From positions 1 to 15,671 of the forward strand of contig JAKPRU010001064.1 in the NCBI GenBank assembly GCA_029557025.1: 15,671 bases of DNA, in the 5' to 3' direction. This DNA is from Candidatus Omnitrophota bacterium. GTDB taxonomy: Bacteria > Hinthialibacterota > Hinthialibacteria > Hinthialibacterales > JAKPRU01. Shown here piece by piece: positions 1 to 7,609 of this stretch (position 1 is its first letter; every line of letters starts with the position of its first letter). Below the pieces are notes generated by a model that did not search any database, was not told the origin of the DNA, and saw only the letters and a list, made by a program, of their open reading frames with translations. The position numbers and the translations under genes were made by a program.

Positions 1-196
1 GAACAGGGGGATAGATTTGAGCCAGTTCCGGGTCATGTTTGCCCCAGAGTGTGTCCGGTTTCCCACAGAGGACCGTTGCGTTCCACCCTATTGCAGGCAA
101 GTTAGCGATAGTGCGCTGAACCTGGATGGACCGGGGACTGAGCAGTGGGGGATAGTAGCAGGATAATGTCAGCAATGAGCGCAAGGGATTCTCCAT
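1..196 (-). CDS. Glycosyltransferase N-terminus (partial)
   Basis: This is the first 65 codons of a gene that runs off the left edge of the window. The ATG at 196-194 overlaps the asnB TGA by one base (TGATG), so translation is probably coupled to asnB. The peptide begins MENPLRSLLTLSCYYPP and contains YYPPLLSPRSIQV followed by LPAIGWNATVLCG. This matches the usual opening of GT-B family-4 glycosyltransferases: a first beta strand, a glycine-poor 'YPP...SPRS' loop, a helix, then the 'GW.VTVLCG' second strand. The catalytic C-terminal domain is outside the window, so donor and acceptor cannot be named. Pairing with asnB suggests a surface-polysaccharide assembly cluster. The family call is from motif recognition only. 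Confidence 0.7.
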   Translation of the reverse strand, partial: MENPLRSLLTLSCYYPPLLSPRSIQVQRTIANLPAIGWNATVLCGKPDTLWGKHDPELAQIYPPV

Positions 197-2088
197 CACA
201 GCCATCTTTTCGCCCAAATTTCCAGAACAAACAGTATCCAGGCTTTTTGCACTTCGGTTGAAGACCCGCCATTCCTGGCGGCCTGGATCACTTCCCGAAT
301 GTTCTCTTTTCGGAACAGGCTTTCAATAAACGTCTCTTTGGAGAGCAGCGTATCTTCCACATACCGGCCGAACTTATCCTGCATCCACAAATCCAGCGGA
401 ACGGGAAATCCTTTTTTGGGGCGTGTGAGAATGGAGTCCGGCAGACGGTCATGCGCAAACCGTCGTACCAGGTACTTGGTGATATACTTTCCATTCGCAT
501 CGCGCTTGATCTTTCGTTCCGGCGGGCGTTGCGCCGCCCAAGCCACCAAGCGGTGATCCAGAAACGGAACCCGCAGCTCAATGGAGGTTGCCATGGTCAT
601 CTTGTCCGCCTTCATCAGGAGATCTTCCACAAGCCAATCCTGACAGTAGGCATATAGAACTTGGTGAAGCGGCTCTTTCGCACGGACCGCCCGGTAATAC
701 CCGGCAATGATCTCCTGAGAGTCCGCATACTTTGGCGCATCCGGCCACAGAGTTATCTTTTCCGGTGTTGTAAAGAAATCCGTCATATAGGGCCGGAACA
801 CCGCGTTCCTCTGCGTAAGCGGGATGTTCAGGCGGTCGATTCGCTCGACTGCGCGAGTGTTTCCCAGTAATCGAAACAACGCTCGAGGCAGCGTATCTCG
901 AAGGAAAGACGGAAGACGGTGCAGCATTCGGATCTTGTCCCAATAGGCCGCGGCGCGGTCCAGCGTATATCCCGCAAAAACTTCATCCGCTCCTTCCCCC
1001 GAAAGAACGACTTTCACATGTTTTGCCGCGAGTTTTGAGACGAAATACAGGGGTATCGAGGCCGGATCGGCCAGCGGTTCATCGGTGTGCCACGCAAACT
1101 CCGGCAGAAAATCGACGAAATCCTGCAAGGTGATTTCAATTTCGTGGTGATCGGTCTTGTATCGCCGGGCAATTTCCCGCGCGTAGGGCAATTCGTTGAA
1201 TGCGTGCTTATCGGCGAGGGCAACGGAGAAGGTACTTAGCGGCGTGTTGTGTACTTCCGCAACCGCCGAGGCTACCGTGCTGGAGTCCAGACCGCCGCTC
1301 AGAAGGATTCCTACCGGAACATCCGCAATAAGCCGACGTTTGACCGCATCCAGAAACAACTCCGAAAACTCCCGGGAATCGTCTTCCTCATCCGTCGGCA
1401 TCGATTCCTCCGGGTAAGGAATTTCCCAATAACGATCCGGAACAGGATCGGTCTTCCCTGTTTCGAGTGTCAGTGTGTGTCCCGGTGGAAGTTTTCGGAT
1501 ATCTTTCCAGATCGTTCCCGGTTGGGGGACATACCGGAATGTGAGGTAATTCCAGATCGCCTCCAGGTTCAGCTCTTTGGGGATGAATCCTGTCGCGAGG
1601 ATGGATTTGATTTCCGACGCGAAAAGGAACATGTTTCCCCGCTGCGCATAATAGAGAGGCTTGATTCCCATACGGTCGCGGGCCAGGAACAAGCGTTGAT
1701 TCCGCTCATCCCAGATCGCGAAGGCAAACATGCCAATCAATTCCTGAACACAGCGAGGGCCGAGTTCTTCGTACAGGTGAAGAATGGTTTCCGTGTCGGT
1801 TTTGCTGGAGAATCGGTGTCCCTTTTTCAGGAGATCCTCGCGCAGTTCCCGGTAATTGTAGATCTCCCCATTGAAGATGATCCGGCAAGTCTGATCTTCG
1901 TTTGTGATGGGTTGCCTGCCGGTGGAGAGATCGATAATGCTGAGCCGACGCATCCCCATCCCGAAGGAACCCTGGAGGTAATGCCCTTCATCATCGGGAC
2001 CGCGATGGCGGATCACACGGCACATCTCCGTAATGACGCGCTCATCGACAATCCCGTCCGTTTTCCATATTCCCACAATTCCGCACAT
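196..2088 (-). CDS. asnB: Asparagine synthetase, glutamine-hydrolysing
   Basis: This 630-aa class II amidotransferase makes asparagine (or amidates a related carboxylate) from glutamine and ATP in the cytoplasm. I start it at MCGIVGIW so that Cys2 becomes the N-terminal nucleophile of the glutaminase domain; a GGAG ribosome site sits about 5 bases upstream. Visible glutaminase motifs are RLSIID (about residue 48), NGEIYN (73-78) and KTDTE (96-100). The synthetase half has the ATP-pyrophosphatase P-loop SGGLDS (264-269) and, further on, SGEGADEVFAGY. The length is typical of AsnB. It is followed, with a one-base overlap, by a glycosyltransferase. This arrangement is common in exopolysaccharide clusters, where such enzymes may act on sugar acids or cell-surface intermediates instead of free aspartate. 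The enzyme family is certain; the true acceptor is inferred. Confidence 0.95.
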   Translation of the reverse strand: MCGIVGIWKTDGIVDERVITEMCRVIRHRGPDDEGHYLQGSFGMGMRRLSIIDLSTGRQPITNEDQTCRIIFNGEIYNYRELREDLLKKGHRFSSKTDTETILHLYEELGPRCVQELIGMFAFAIWDERNQRLFLARDRMGIKPLYYAQRGNMFLFASEIKSILATGFIPKELNLEAIWNYLTFRYVPQPGTIWKDIRKLPPGHTLTLETGKTDPVPDRYWEIPYPEESMPTDEEDDSREFSELFLDAVKRRLIADVPVGILLSGGLDSSTVASAVAEVHNTPLSTFSVALADKHAFNELPYAREIARRYKTDHHEIEITLQDFVDFLPEFAWHTDEPLADPASIPLYFVSKLAAKHVKVVLSGEGADEVFAGYTLDRAAAYWDKIRMLHRLPSFLRDTLPRALFRLLGNTRAVERIDRLNIPLTQRNAVFRPYMTDFFTTPEKITLWPDAPKYADSQEIIAGYYRAVRAKEPLHQVLYAYCQDWLVEDLLMKADKMTMATSIELRVPFLDHRLVAWAAQRPPERKIKRDANGKYITKYLVRRFAHDRLPDSILTRPKKGFPVPLDLWMQDKFGRYVEDTLLSKETFIESLFRKENIREVIQAARNGGSSTEVQKAWILFVLEIWAKRWL

Positions 2089-2443
2089 GGATTCTCCAGG
2101 TCCTTCAGGTCTTGATTGATCCTCACCCCCCAGTATGGAGAGGGGGAGTGTCACCCTGTCATTCCGGCGAAAGCAGGAATCCAGGCCGAATGTTTGAGCG
2201 TAATGACGTTTTCTGCGAGTGTAAAGGATGTGGAAATGTTCCCGAATATCGAATCAGAAGGGTTACAGACGCTTGATGGGATTTATCTTTTTGCAGGAAT
2301 ATCAGGGGACTGGAATGATTGGCTGCAAAGGAGTACCCAGACATCCCCCTGCCCGGGACCGTTAGAGCCATCCGGATAGAACTCACTCGGCACGAGGCAG
2401 CGAAATCCGGCTGGGCTGTCTATGTCTGTACTCGGATGCTTCC
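2089..2443. other. Intergenic spacer upstream of asnB with hairpins
   Basis: These 355 bases separate the AsmA-like stop from the asnB start and hold no convincing gene. Two short hairpins lie close to asnB: C-rich 2124-2131 pairing imperfectly with G-rich 2143-2150, and the palindromic repeat listed separately. A weak minus-strand promoter candidate is TTTACA (plus 2220-2225) and TACGCT (plus 2197-2202) with a 17-bp spacer; its -10 is poor. No T-rich intrinsic terminator follows the AsmA-like gene. Confidence 0.5.
2155..2184. repeat. REP-like palindrome (GTCATTCC...GGAATCC type)
   Basis: The stretch holds ATTCC at 2161-2165 and GGAAT at 2176-2180, flanked by CCTGTC and CCAGG, and forms a stem with a GAAA-containing loop and one mismatch. 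The core 'GTCATTCC(G)GCGAAAGC(n)GGAATCCAG' is a widely dispersed short repeat known from many bacterial genomes, including the related Neisseria dRS3-type ATTCC/GGAAT elements. It lies about 70 bases upstream of the asnB start, within its probable leader. Only one copy was noticed in the window. Confidence 0.6.
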
Positions 2444-4573
2444 TTACGAATCGGATTGGGCATCGACTTTCAATGTTGCATTCAGGTTTTTCCATTGGAC
2501 CGGGATTTCGCTCGACCCCGCCAGAAGACGACTCTCGTTCAACGTTGCCCGTGCGCTGGCCTTCCAGTCTCGCTCCCGAATCCATTCGCCGCGTACTTGA
2601 ATATCTGCCTTCCCGCCGAAATCCAGCCCCTCCAACCGCAGGCTTTTCCATATCTGCTTCGCGGAGGAATAAAACTGCGCGAGATCTTTCAAATGAAGCA
2701 CAAGGTCATAAGTGATCGACTTCAGTCCCTTGGAATCCGTAGTTGCGACAGCGGTTCCTGTGAGAGTGAACAGATCGCAGGAGGATTGAATGTCCGAAAT
2801 CTCGATGGGGGCCGTGTTGTTCTGCCGCGTGATCTGCGCGGAGAAATCCCATTGGGGAAGTGTGAGGCTCTCCCACTTGGGTTGTTTGGCTGAAATGGAA
2901 ACATTTCCGGTCAGTGATCCTTCCTGGCGTTGGATCACCTGGCTGTTCATACGGAGTTCCGAGGCGGAGAATGTTGCACTGGGAACGACAAGGTTGGCCA
3001 TTGCCGTTACAAGATTCAGGTGTTTTTCAGTCGGGTGAATAGAGAATTTCGTCTCCAGGTCTGCCATGCCGGAAGGAGTGTCTTTTGCCGCCGCGCCGGG
3101 AAGTGCGAGAGTCCAGAGGCGATCCAGCGACAAGTTTTTGCTCTGAAGATCCCCATCCATTTCGAGCGAAGGCGAAGCTTTTCCCGAGAGGTTTCCAACG
3201 ATCCGGCAAAGCCCCGGCGCATCGAGCGAAATGCGATCCGCCGTAAATGCTTTCCAGCCTGCGCTTGTGATCTGACCGATGGACAGGTTCAGCCGAGAGA
3301 CATCCAGCGCACGTTCTCCCGCCTGAAGGCTATCGACCTCTGCGGAGAATTTCAGCGTGCCTTTCTCAATGCCGGTTTGTGGATGGATCGTGGATTGAAA
3401 ATCCAGCTGACCCGCCCGAGTTTTGATATGAAATCCGGGTCTTGAATACTCAAAAGGATCAAGAAATACATTCATGGACACATCGCCTGTCTGGGTTGAC
3501 GGGATATTGATTTGTCCTGATGCGGAAGCGATTTTCAACGGAGGGGTATTCCGGCCGCTTGAGAACGCAACCTGACTCAGGTTGATCGCGGTCTGCGCGG
3601 AGAAGGGCGACAGGGAGGCGATTTGCATAGAGATCAAACCGGGCGGATTCTGTGCGGCTTCCATCGCCCCCAGGCGAAGAAGAACATCCAACGGTCCGGT
3701 CGGCGGGCAGGTTGCCGAACAGGACGCCCCGTTTTGAAGGTTTGATGGAATCCACTTCGGAACAAACGATGCCGGAAGCCAGCCGAACCCGTCCGTCCGC
3801 AAAGTCATTGACGCGCCTTTATCCTGCGGAGAGAATCCTTGTGTGCGAGTCTCCACTTCGACCTTTGATCCGTCGGGGGATTTCGCGCTTCCGATCAGGT
3901 GAAGTCGCTCCGCCTTCATATCCCGTTTGATAGAGATATTCTTAAGTTCGATGTTTCCTCCGTCTATTGCGGCACGAAACTTCCCATCTGTGATCTTGAA
4001 ATCCCCCAGCAAGTTCATACATAAGTCCTCCACCGTTGTGAGGATTTTACGCAGGTTGTCCGGAGTGAATACTTTTCCGGATTTTTCAGTCTTTTCCCCA
4101 CCGCCCCCCTGGATCGCAACATCCGGTCTGTCGATCTCGAGAGCGACTCTCCGGCCGGCTTCCGTTCGCTTCCAGCCTACGTCAATCGCGGGGACGGCAA
4201 TGTCCAATCCTTTCGCAAGCCCGGATGGGGAGTGAAGCTCACGGAGGCTTACTTCACCCTCGCCCAGCACCGACCATTTCAAGACCAACTTGTCCGCACT
4301 CAGCCGCCGGGTCTCGCCTTCTTTGGGGGCGATTTCAACCGCCACGTTTAACAGAGACGGCTGCAAGAATGGCGAGACAGTCGCCCGCTGCCATTCGGCT
4401 TTTACACCATGGGAGGCAATCTGTTTTCCAATCCATTCCTGACCCGACCCGGTGGTCAGAAACCAATACATAGCCAGATACGCGATCAGGTACAATCCTG
4501 CAAGAATCCCGACAATGACCAGGAGGAATTTTCTGCCTCGACGACCTGATAAAAAGAACTTTCTTCCGTCCAT
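2444..4573 (-). CDS. AsmA-like inner-membrane-anchored protein
   Basis: This is a 709-aa protein with a short basic N-terminus, one transmembrane helix at about residues 15-38 (KFLLVIVGILAGLYLIAYLA region), and a long periplasmic part. The latter is built of alternating beta-strand patterns such as 'LNVAVEIAP', 'LVLKWSVLGEGEVSLRELH' and 'GNIELKNISIKRDMKAERLHLIG'. This is the profile of the AsmA/TamB/DUF748-type superfamily, which bridges the periplasm and is linked to outer-membrane biogenesis and lipid transport. I start at MDGRKFF because a GGTGG ribosome site precedes that ATG; the upstream TTG at 4609 lacks one. It ends rather abruptly in LKVDAQSDS, inside what looks like another beta repeat, so a shortened C-terminus is possible. 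No specific ortholog is recognised. Confidence 0.7.
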   Translation of the reverse strand: MDGRKFFLSGRRGRKFLLVIVGILAGLYLIAYLAMYWFLTTGSGQEWIGKQIASHGVKAEWQRATVSPFLQPSLLNVAVEIAPKEGETRRLSADKLVLKWSVLGEGEVSLRELHSPSGLAKGLDIAVPAIDVGWKRTEAGRRVALEIDRPDVAIQGGGGEKTEKSGKVFTPDNLRKILTTVEDLCMNLLGDFKITDGKFRAAIDGGNIELKNISIKRDMKAERLHLIGSAKSPDGSKVEVETRTQGFSPQDKGASMTLRTDGFGWLPASFVPKWIPSNLQNGASCSATCPPTGPLDVLLRLGAMEAAQNPPGLISMQIASLSPFSAQTAINLSQVAFSSGRNTPPLKIASASGQINIPSTQTGDVSMNVFLDPFEYSRPGFHIKTRAGQLDFQSTIHPQTGIEKGTLKFSAEVDSLQAGERALDVSRLNLSIGQITSAGWKAFTADRISLDAPGLCRIVGNLSGKASPSLEMDGDLQSKNLSLDRLWTLALPGAAAKDTPSGMADLETKFSIHPTEKHLNLVTAMANLVVPSATFSASELRMNSQVIQRQEGSLTGNVSISAKQPKWESLTLPQWDFSAQITRQNNTAPIEISDIQSSCDLFTLTGTAVATTDSKGLKSITYDLVLHLKDLAQFYSSAKQIWKSLRLEGLDFGGKADIQVRGEWIRERDWKASARATLNESRLLAGSSEIPVQWKNLNATLKVDAQSDS

Positions 4574-4618
4574 AGTGATCCACCTTTGTGATAATTCCGG
4601 ACACAACAATCCTTACTG

Positions 4619-4624
4619 AGTATA
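4619..4624 (-). promoter_or_regulatory. Possible -10 box for the AsmA-like gene
   Basis: Read on the minus strand this is TATACT, a good -10 hexamer, about 46 bases upstream of the AsmA-like ATG. No convincing -35 is seen at 16-18 bp, so the call is weak. Confidence 0.25.
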
Positions 4625-4688
4625 CACCTTTCGGATCGTTAATGCTCAGAAAATGTAAGCAGACAGCGGAGGCCGGCTTGCGATATTC

Positions 4689-4718
4689 GGATTAAATCGG
4701 TTCGTATCATGGATTAAA
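4689..4718 (+). repeat. Direct repeat GGATTAAA upstream of sigma-54 site
   Basis: GGATTAAA occurs at 4689-4696 and again at 4711-4718, exactly 22 bp apart (about two helical turns), just upstream of the -24 element. TTCGGAT also occurs twice, at 4630-4636 and 4686-4692. Same-face repeats in a divergent promoter region suggest a regulator site, but sigma-54 activators usually bind further upstream, so this is only suggestive. Confidence 0.35.
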
Positions 4719-4728
4719 CGACCCATAT

Positions 4729-4746
4729 TTGGCATTGGAGTTGCTT
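4729..4746 (+). promoter_or_regulatory. Sigma-54 (-24/-12) promoter candidate
   Basis: The sequence TTGGCAT-N5-TTGCTT gives GG at 4731-4732 and GC at 4743-4744, separated by exactly 10 bases. This is the invariant spacing of RpoN promoters (consensus TGGCAC-N5-TTGC). Expected initiation is near 4755, leaving a leader of about 30 bases with an AGGAG ribosome site before the ATG at 4785. A sigma-54 promoter would require an AAA+ enhancer-binding activator, and none is encoded in the window. The match and position are good; function is inferred. Confidence 0.6.
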
Positions 4747-4784
4747 TCGATTGTCCCAGGAGACGGAAAAAACAGGAGAATATC

Positions 4785-6524
4785 ATGTCCACTGTCACAA
4801 ATGTTGAATCGACTTCTCCCAGACCCCCGTTTGCACAGAAATCCTCAGTTCAGCCATCCGCTGGGGCGTTTGAGAACACCCTGGTTGCGGCAGCGGACTC
4901 GCAGCCGAAACAGAAGGGGCAGGCTGCTCCTGCTCCCGCCCGCGCCTCCGCCCTGGAACTGCCTCCGGCCTCCGTCAACTTCAAACCGAAAAGCGCTGTT
5001 TCCACGCCGTCCTCCGTTCGCCTCTTCCGACCGCTTCCACTTGCCGGAAACACCCAAACATCGTCAACGATCATTGCTCGACCGGTTAGCCCAACCGCTA
5101 CACAGTCCGCGCCGGTTACAGCCCGGCAGGCCGCGTCCGAGGGTCTGGCGGAGCAGGTCGTTTCCGATTACAGAGAATATCAACAAATGATGGACGATAA
5201 GTCTCAGGCTAATGCCGGATCGTCTCAGGCCATACCCGAATCGGTGGACCTTCGACCGACTTCCCCGCTGCCGGTCTCGCCCGAAACCGCCATTCCGTAC
5301 AGACAAGCCATCGCACAAAGTGAACAGAGTGCTGTTGTACAGGAACCATCTATCGGAGCGTCTTTCCGGGAACCCAGATCGCCATTTCCAATTCTGACCG
5401 CACCCGCCGGCCCGGCCGCTTCCACTACCCCGGTGACCCCGGTTGTCACGGAATCTGAGCCGTCCCAACCTGCCAAACAGAAGACACCTATCGGGGAGGC
5501 TCTCGCTGCCTATAAAGACGAACAGTTGCTCTCTAATGCAGGCGGAGACAACTACATCCGCACAGGCGAAACCATGGAGGTCGATCCCGACTACGATCAC
5601 ACGCAGTTCTCCCAGCGTGTCGGCAAAGACCTGATCGATGCAAAAGAAAACTTGAAAGATGCCGTGGGGGACCTCTCGACCGGATCGGTAACACACTACC
5701 GGGATGAATCGGGCGAAATCCAGGTACGAAAACATCGGGGATTCTTCAAGACTCTGGGCAATTTCGGAAAAGACATTGCCAGTGGAGTAACCCTGGGGAT
5801 CTATCGTCCCAAGGGGCAAGAGGCTCCAACGGGGCTTAGCCGTGTAGTGTACCCGTTCAAGAAAGTTGTTGTGGATGGAGTGATGAAAGACTTGGTTATC
5901 GGTATTCCGAGCAGCCTGATTCATGCCGGGGAGCATACAACTCTGGCGGCTCTGAACACCAGCGAAGCCGTACCGGATGCCACTATCGGGAACGCCCCCG
6001 CCGGAAGGCAACTCACTACATCAACATTCGATAATACCCAGGTCGGTGCGAGCTATGTGGCCGATGTGATGCCCGCCGGTGAAGCCTGGGAACGGGTTGG
6101 AGCCGCCGGGCAGGATGGAAACTGGGGAGTGCCGATTGCCACTAACCTGAAGGCTTCCGAGTACAACTCGACCGATCCGCGATTCCTTGGCGTACGCAAT
6201 ACGGGATTTCGGAAAGGCGTTGAGACCATCGGGACTTTAGGGATGGGAGCGGCTGTGGCCGCAGCAAATGCTCCCACGGCAGCCCTGACCGCCTCCGCAG
6301 CCATGAATCCGGGAACCACTGAAATACCCGCAGAGGAAATCATCCGGAAAGAGCCTTCTTCGCCCATGCCATCTCCGGCGGAAATGGACCCTGAACTGGC
6401 TGCTGCCCTCGAAGCCCTCTATAAGGCGCGAGAGAGGCAGGCCCCCGGATTCACACAGACCAGCCCCTCGCTTACAACTTCTGCTGCCGCCGATCGACGT
6501 CCGAAACTCTGGGAAAACCCGTAA
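4785..6524 (+). CDS. Unknown Pro/Ser/Ala-rich cysteine-free protein
   Basis: I do not recognise this 579-aa protein. The ATG has AGGAG 8 bases upstream. Residues 1 to about 235 are low-complexity and rich in Pro, Ser, Ala and Thr, so probably disordered. Residues about 236-300 look helical (EALAAYKDEQLL, DLIDAKENLKDAV). Residues about 300-480 look like the folded core (RGFFKTLGNFGKDIASGV, VYPFKKVVVDGVMKDLVIG, a Gly/Asp/Trp-containing GQDGNWGVP stretch). An Ala-rich stretch follows at 482-508, then a Pro-rich tail with one short charged helix (533-551). It contains no cysteine at all and no signal peptide or clear transmembrane helix. It stands alone between a sigma-54 promoter candidate and a strong terminator. 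A secreted, appendage-length or structural role is possible, but nothing in the sequence proves it. Confidence 0.75.
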   Translation: MSTVTNVESTSPRPPFAQKSSVQPSAGAFENTLVAAADSQPKQKGQAAPAPARASALELPPASVNFKPKSAVSTPSSVRLFRPLPLAGNTQTSSTIIARPVSPTATQSAPVTARQAASEGLAEQVVSDYREYQQMMDDKSQANAGSSQAIPESVDLRPTSPLPVSPETAIPYRQAIAQSEQSAVVQEPSIGASFREPRSPFPILTAPAGPAASTTPVTPVVTESEPSQPAKQKTPIGEALAAYKDEQLLSNAGGDNYIRTGETMEVDPDYDHTQFSQRVGKDLIDAKENLKDAVGDLSTGSVTHYRDESGEIQVRKHRGFFKTLGNFGKDIASGVTLGIYRPKGQEAPTGLSRVVYPFKKVVVDGVMKDLVIGIPSSLIHAGEHTTLAALNTSEAVPDATIGNAPAGRQLTTSTFDNTQVGASYVADVMPAGEAWERVGAAGQDGNWGVPIATNLKASEYNSTDPRFLGVRNTGFRKGVETIGTLGMGAAVAAANAPTAALTASAAMNPGTTEIPAEEIIRKEPSSPMPSPAEMDPELAAALEALYKARERQAPGFTQTSPSLTTSAAADRRPKLWENP

Positions 6525-6546
6525 GACAATCGTTCCGCTGACCAAC

Positions 6547-6577
6547 AAAACCGCCGGGGAAACCTCGGCGGTTTTTT
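6547..6577 (+). terminator. Rho-independent terminator
   Basis: A 9-bp stem (CCGCCGGGG at 6551-6559 with CCTCGGCGG at 6563-6571, including one G-T pair) has an AAA loop and is followed by six T's at 6572-6577. AAAA precedes the stem, so it may also work weakly in reverse. It starts 22 bases after the stop of the 579-aa gene and separates it from the downstream exported-protein operon. Confidence 0.9.
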
Positions 6578-6673
6578 GTCGACAAGACGGATGAACAATA
6601 ATACGTATATCACGGTAGACACATCCGCCGGGAACCCGCACAATAACATAAATCTATAGAAAACAGGATTGAC
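6576..6673 (+). promoter_or_regulatory. Leader region of the exported-protein operon
   Basis: This stretch, between the terminator and the ATG at 6674, must hold the promoter for the next operon if there is one. It contains a perfect 10-bp palindrome TTGTCGACAA (6576-6585), an 8-bp palindrome ATACGTAT (6601-6608), and a weak TTGTCG-N17-TAATAC pair starting in the first palindrome. None is a strong sigma-70 match. Confidence 0.3.
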
Positions 6674-7609
6674 ATGTTTCGGATTTCTTTACCCTGCCTG
6701 GTTCTGCTGTCGATTTGCATGTTCCCCGGATATAGCTTGGCCAAAAAGGAGATCCCCGGCGTTCACGCGGCATCTCTTGATCTGGCCTCCCCGGTTGCGG
6801 TTCTCCCGTTTACCTGGAACGAGGCGGTCAAACCGAAAGTTCGAGAAAACCTTGCAGACCTTCCCCGGCTCGCGCGCGAGATCTTTGCGGAGTCTTTCGC
6901 AACCCTGCCTTATGAAGACATGGACGAAGCGGTGGTTCTCAAGAAGATCCGCGATGCAGGATTCCTGGAAGAGAACCGTTGGCAGGCAATGAAATCAAGC
7001 GATCTGGCATCCCTCATCGGCGCGGGAACACTGGTGGAAGGTGAGATCACAAAAGCCTCTTTGGGCAAGAGTGGCCTCTGGAACCGCACAGTGTTCGGCA
7101 TTCGGATTTCCTTTGTCGATGGAAAATCCGAAATGTTGCACTGGCAGGGAACGGCGGAATCCAAACGGTACGGCGGACTTCTACTTCATACTGGGCTGGC
7201 GACCGAATTCCTTTCCGAACTCTCCAGCAACGAGGCGCAACGCCGACGGACGTTAGAAAACACTGTGAGAGATGCCATGCGCAAAATCCTGTTGACTCTT
7301 CCGCCGACCGAAAATCTGGTGATTCTCACGCCGGTGATAGAAACCGGCCAGGTAAAAATTGAACCCGGTCCGCCGAAAGAGATTACCGTTGAAATCCGGG
7401 GGACTCCCGATTGTATCGCCACATTCGATATCGGATCGTTTCGAAGATACATCCCGCTTTGGGAAGTGGAAAGCGGGATGTATCGAGGCAGCTATATCGC
7501 CCAGCCGAACGATTCGGCCGCGAGTCAGGAAGTGCGGGTTCGTTTGGAATCCCGCCTTGGGGTGGCCGCGGTACGGCGAGTCGAACAGGAGGCAGTGACA
7601 CTCCCATGA
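6674..7609 (+). CDS. Exported CsgG/TolB-N/GNA1162-like protein A
   Basis: This 311-aa protein has a signal peptide (hydrophobic residues 5-20, likely cleavage after SLA at about 23). There is no lipobox: Cys15 is preceded by Ile, not Gly/Ala/Ser. Residues about 38-210 follow a pattern seen in the CsgG/TolB N-terminal/GNA1162 (DUF799) group: 'SPVAVLPFTW' first strand, a helix, 'DEAVVLKKIRDAGFLEENRW', 'LASLIGAGTLVEGEITKAS', then paired strands 'VFGIRISFVDGKSEMLHWQGTAES'. Residues about 236-305 form a separate beta-rich module (ITVEIRGTPDCIATFDIG, then PLWEVESGMYRGSYIAQPND), resembling small Ig-like sandwich domains of envelope proteins. AGGA lies 8 bases before the ATG. The next gene overlaps by 4 bp and is its diverged paralog. 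A periplasmic or outer-membrane-associated role is likely; the partner is unknown. Confidence 0.7.
   Translation: MFRISLPCLVLLSICMFPGYSLAKKEIPGVHAASLDLASPVAVLPFTWNEAVKPKVRENLADLPRLAREIFAESFATLPYEDMDEAVVLKKIRDAGFLEENRWQAMKSSDLASLIGAGTLVEGEITKASLGKSGLWNRTVFGIRISFVDGKSEMLHWQGTAESKRYGGLLLHTGLATEFLSELSSNEAQRRRTLENTVRDAMRKILLTLPPTENLVILTPVIETGQVKIEPGPPKEITVEIRGTPDCIATFDIGSFRRYIPLWEVESGMYRGSYIAQPNDSAASQEVRVRLESRLGVAAVRRVEQEAVTLP

Noticed and set aside
1249..2115. 288-codon plus-strand open frame opposite asnB
   Set aside because: It lies wholly antisense to a clear asnB and its translation has no domain-like pattern; it is a shadow of the coding strand.
2089..2154. 22-codon N-terminal extension of asnB
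   Set aside because: The catalytic Cys must be residue 2 after the initiator, so the start at 2088 is required; the extension overlaps the hairpin region.
5064..6011. 315-codon minus-strand open frame opposite the 579-aa gene
   Set aside because: No plausible ribosome site and Arg/Gly/Ser-rich composition typical of antisense frames. The plus-strand gene has promoter, ribosome site and terminator.
6674..6745. Lipoprotein signal on the first exported protein
   Set aside because: Cys15 is preceded by Leu-Ser-Ile, which does not fit the lipobox (Gly/Ala/Ser before Cys); an ordinary signal peptide fits better.
7411..7605. Upstream extension of the second exported protein
   Set aside because: It would overlap the previous gene by about 200 bp and remove the signal peptide; the ATG at 7606 gives the ATGA overlap and a proper signal sequence.
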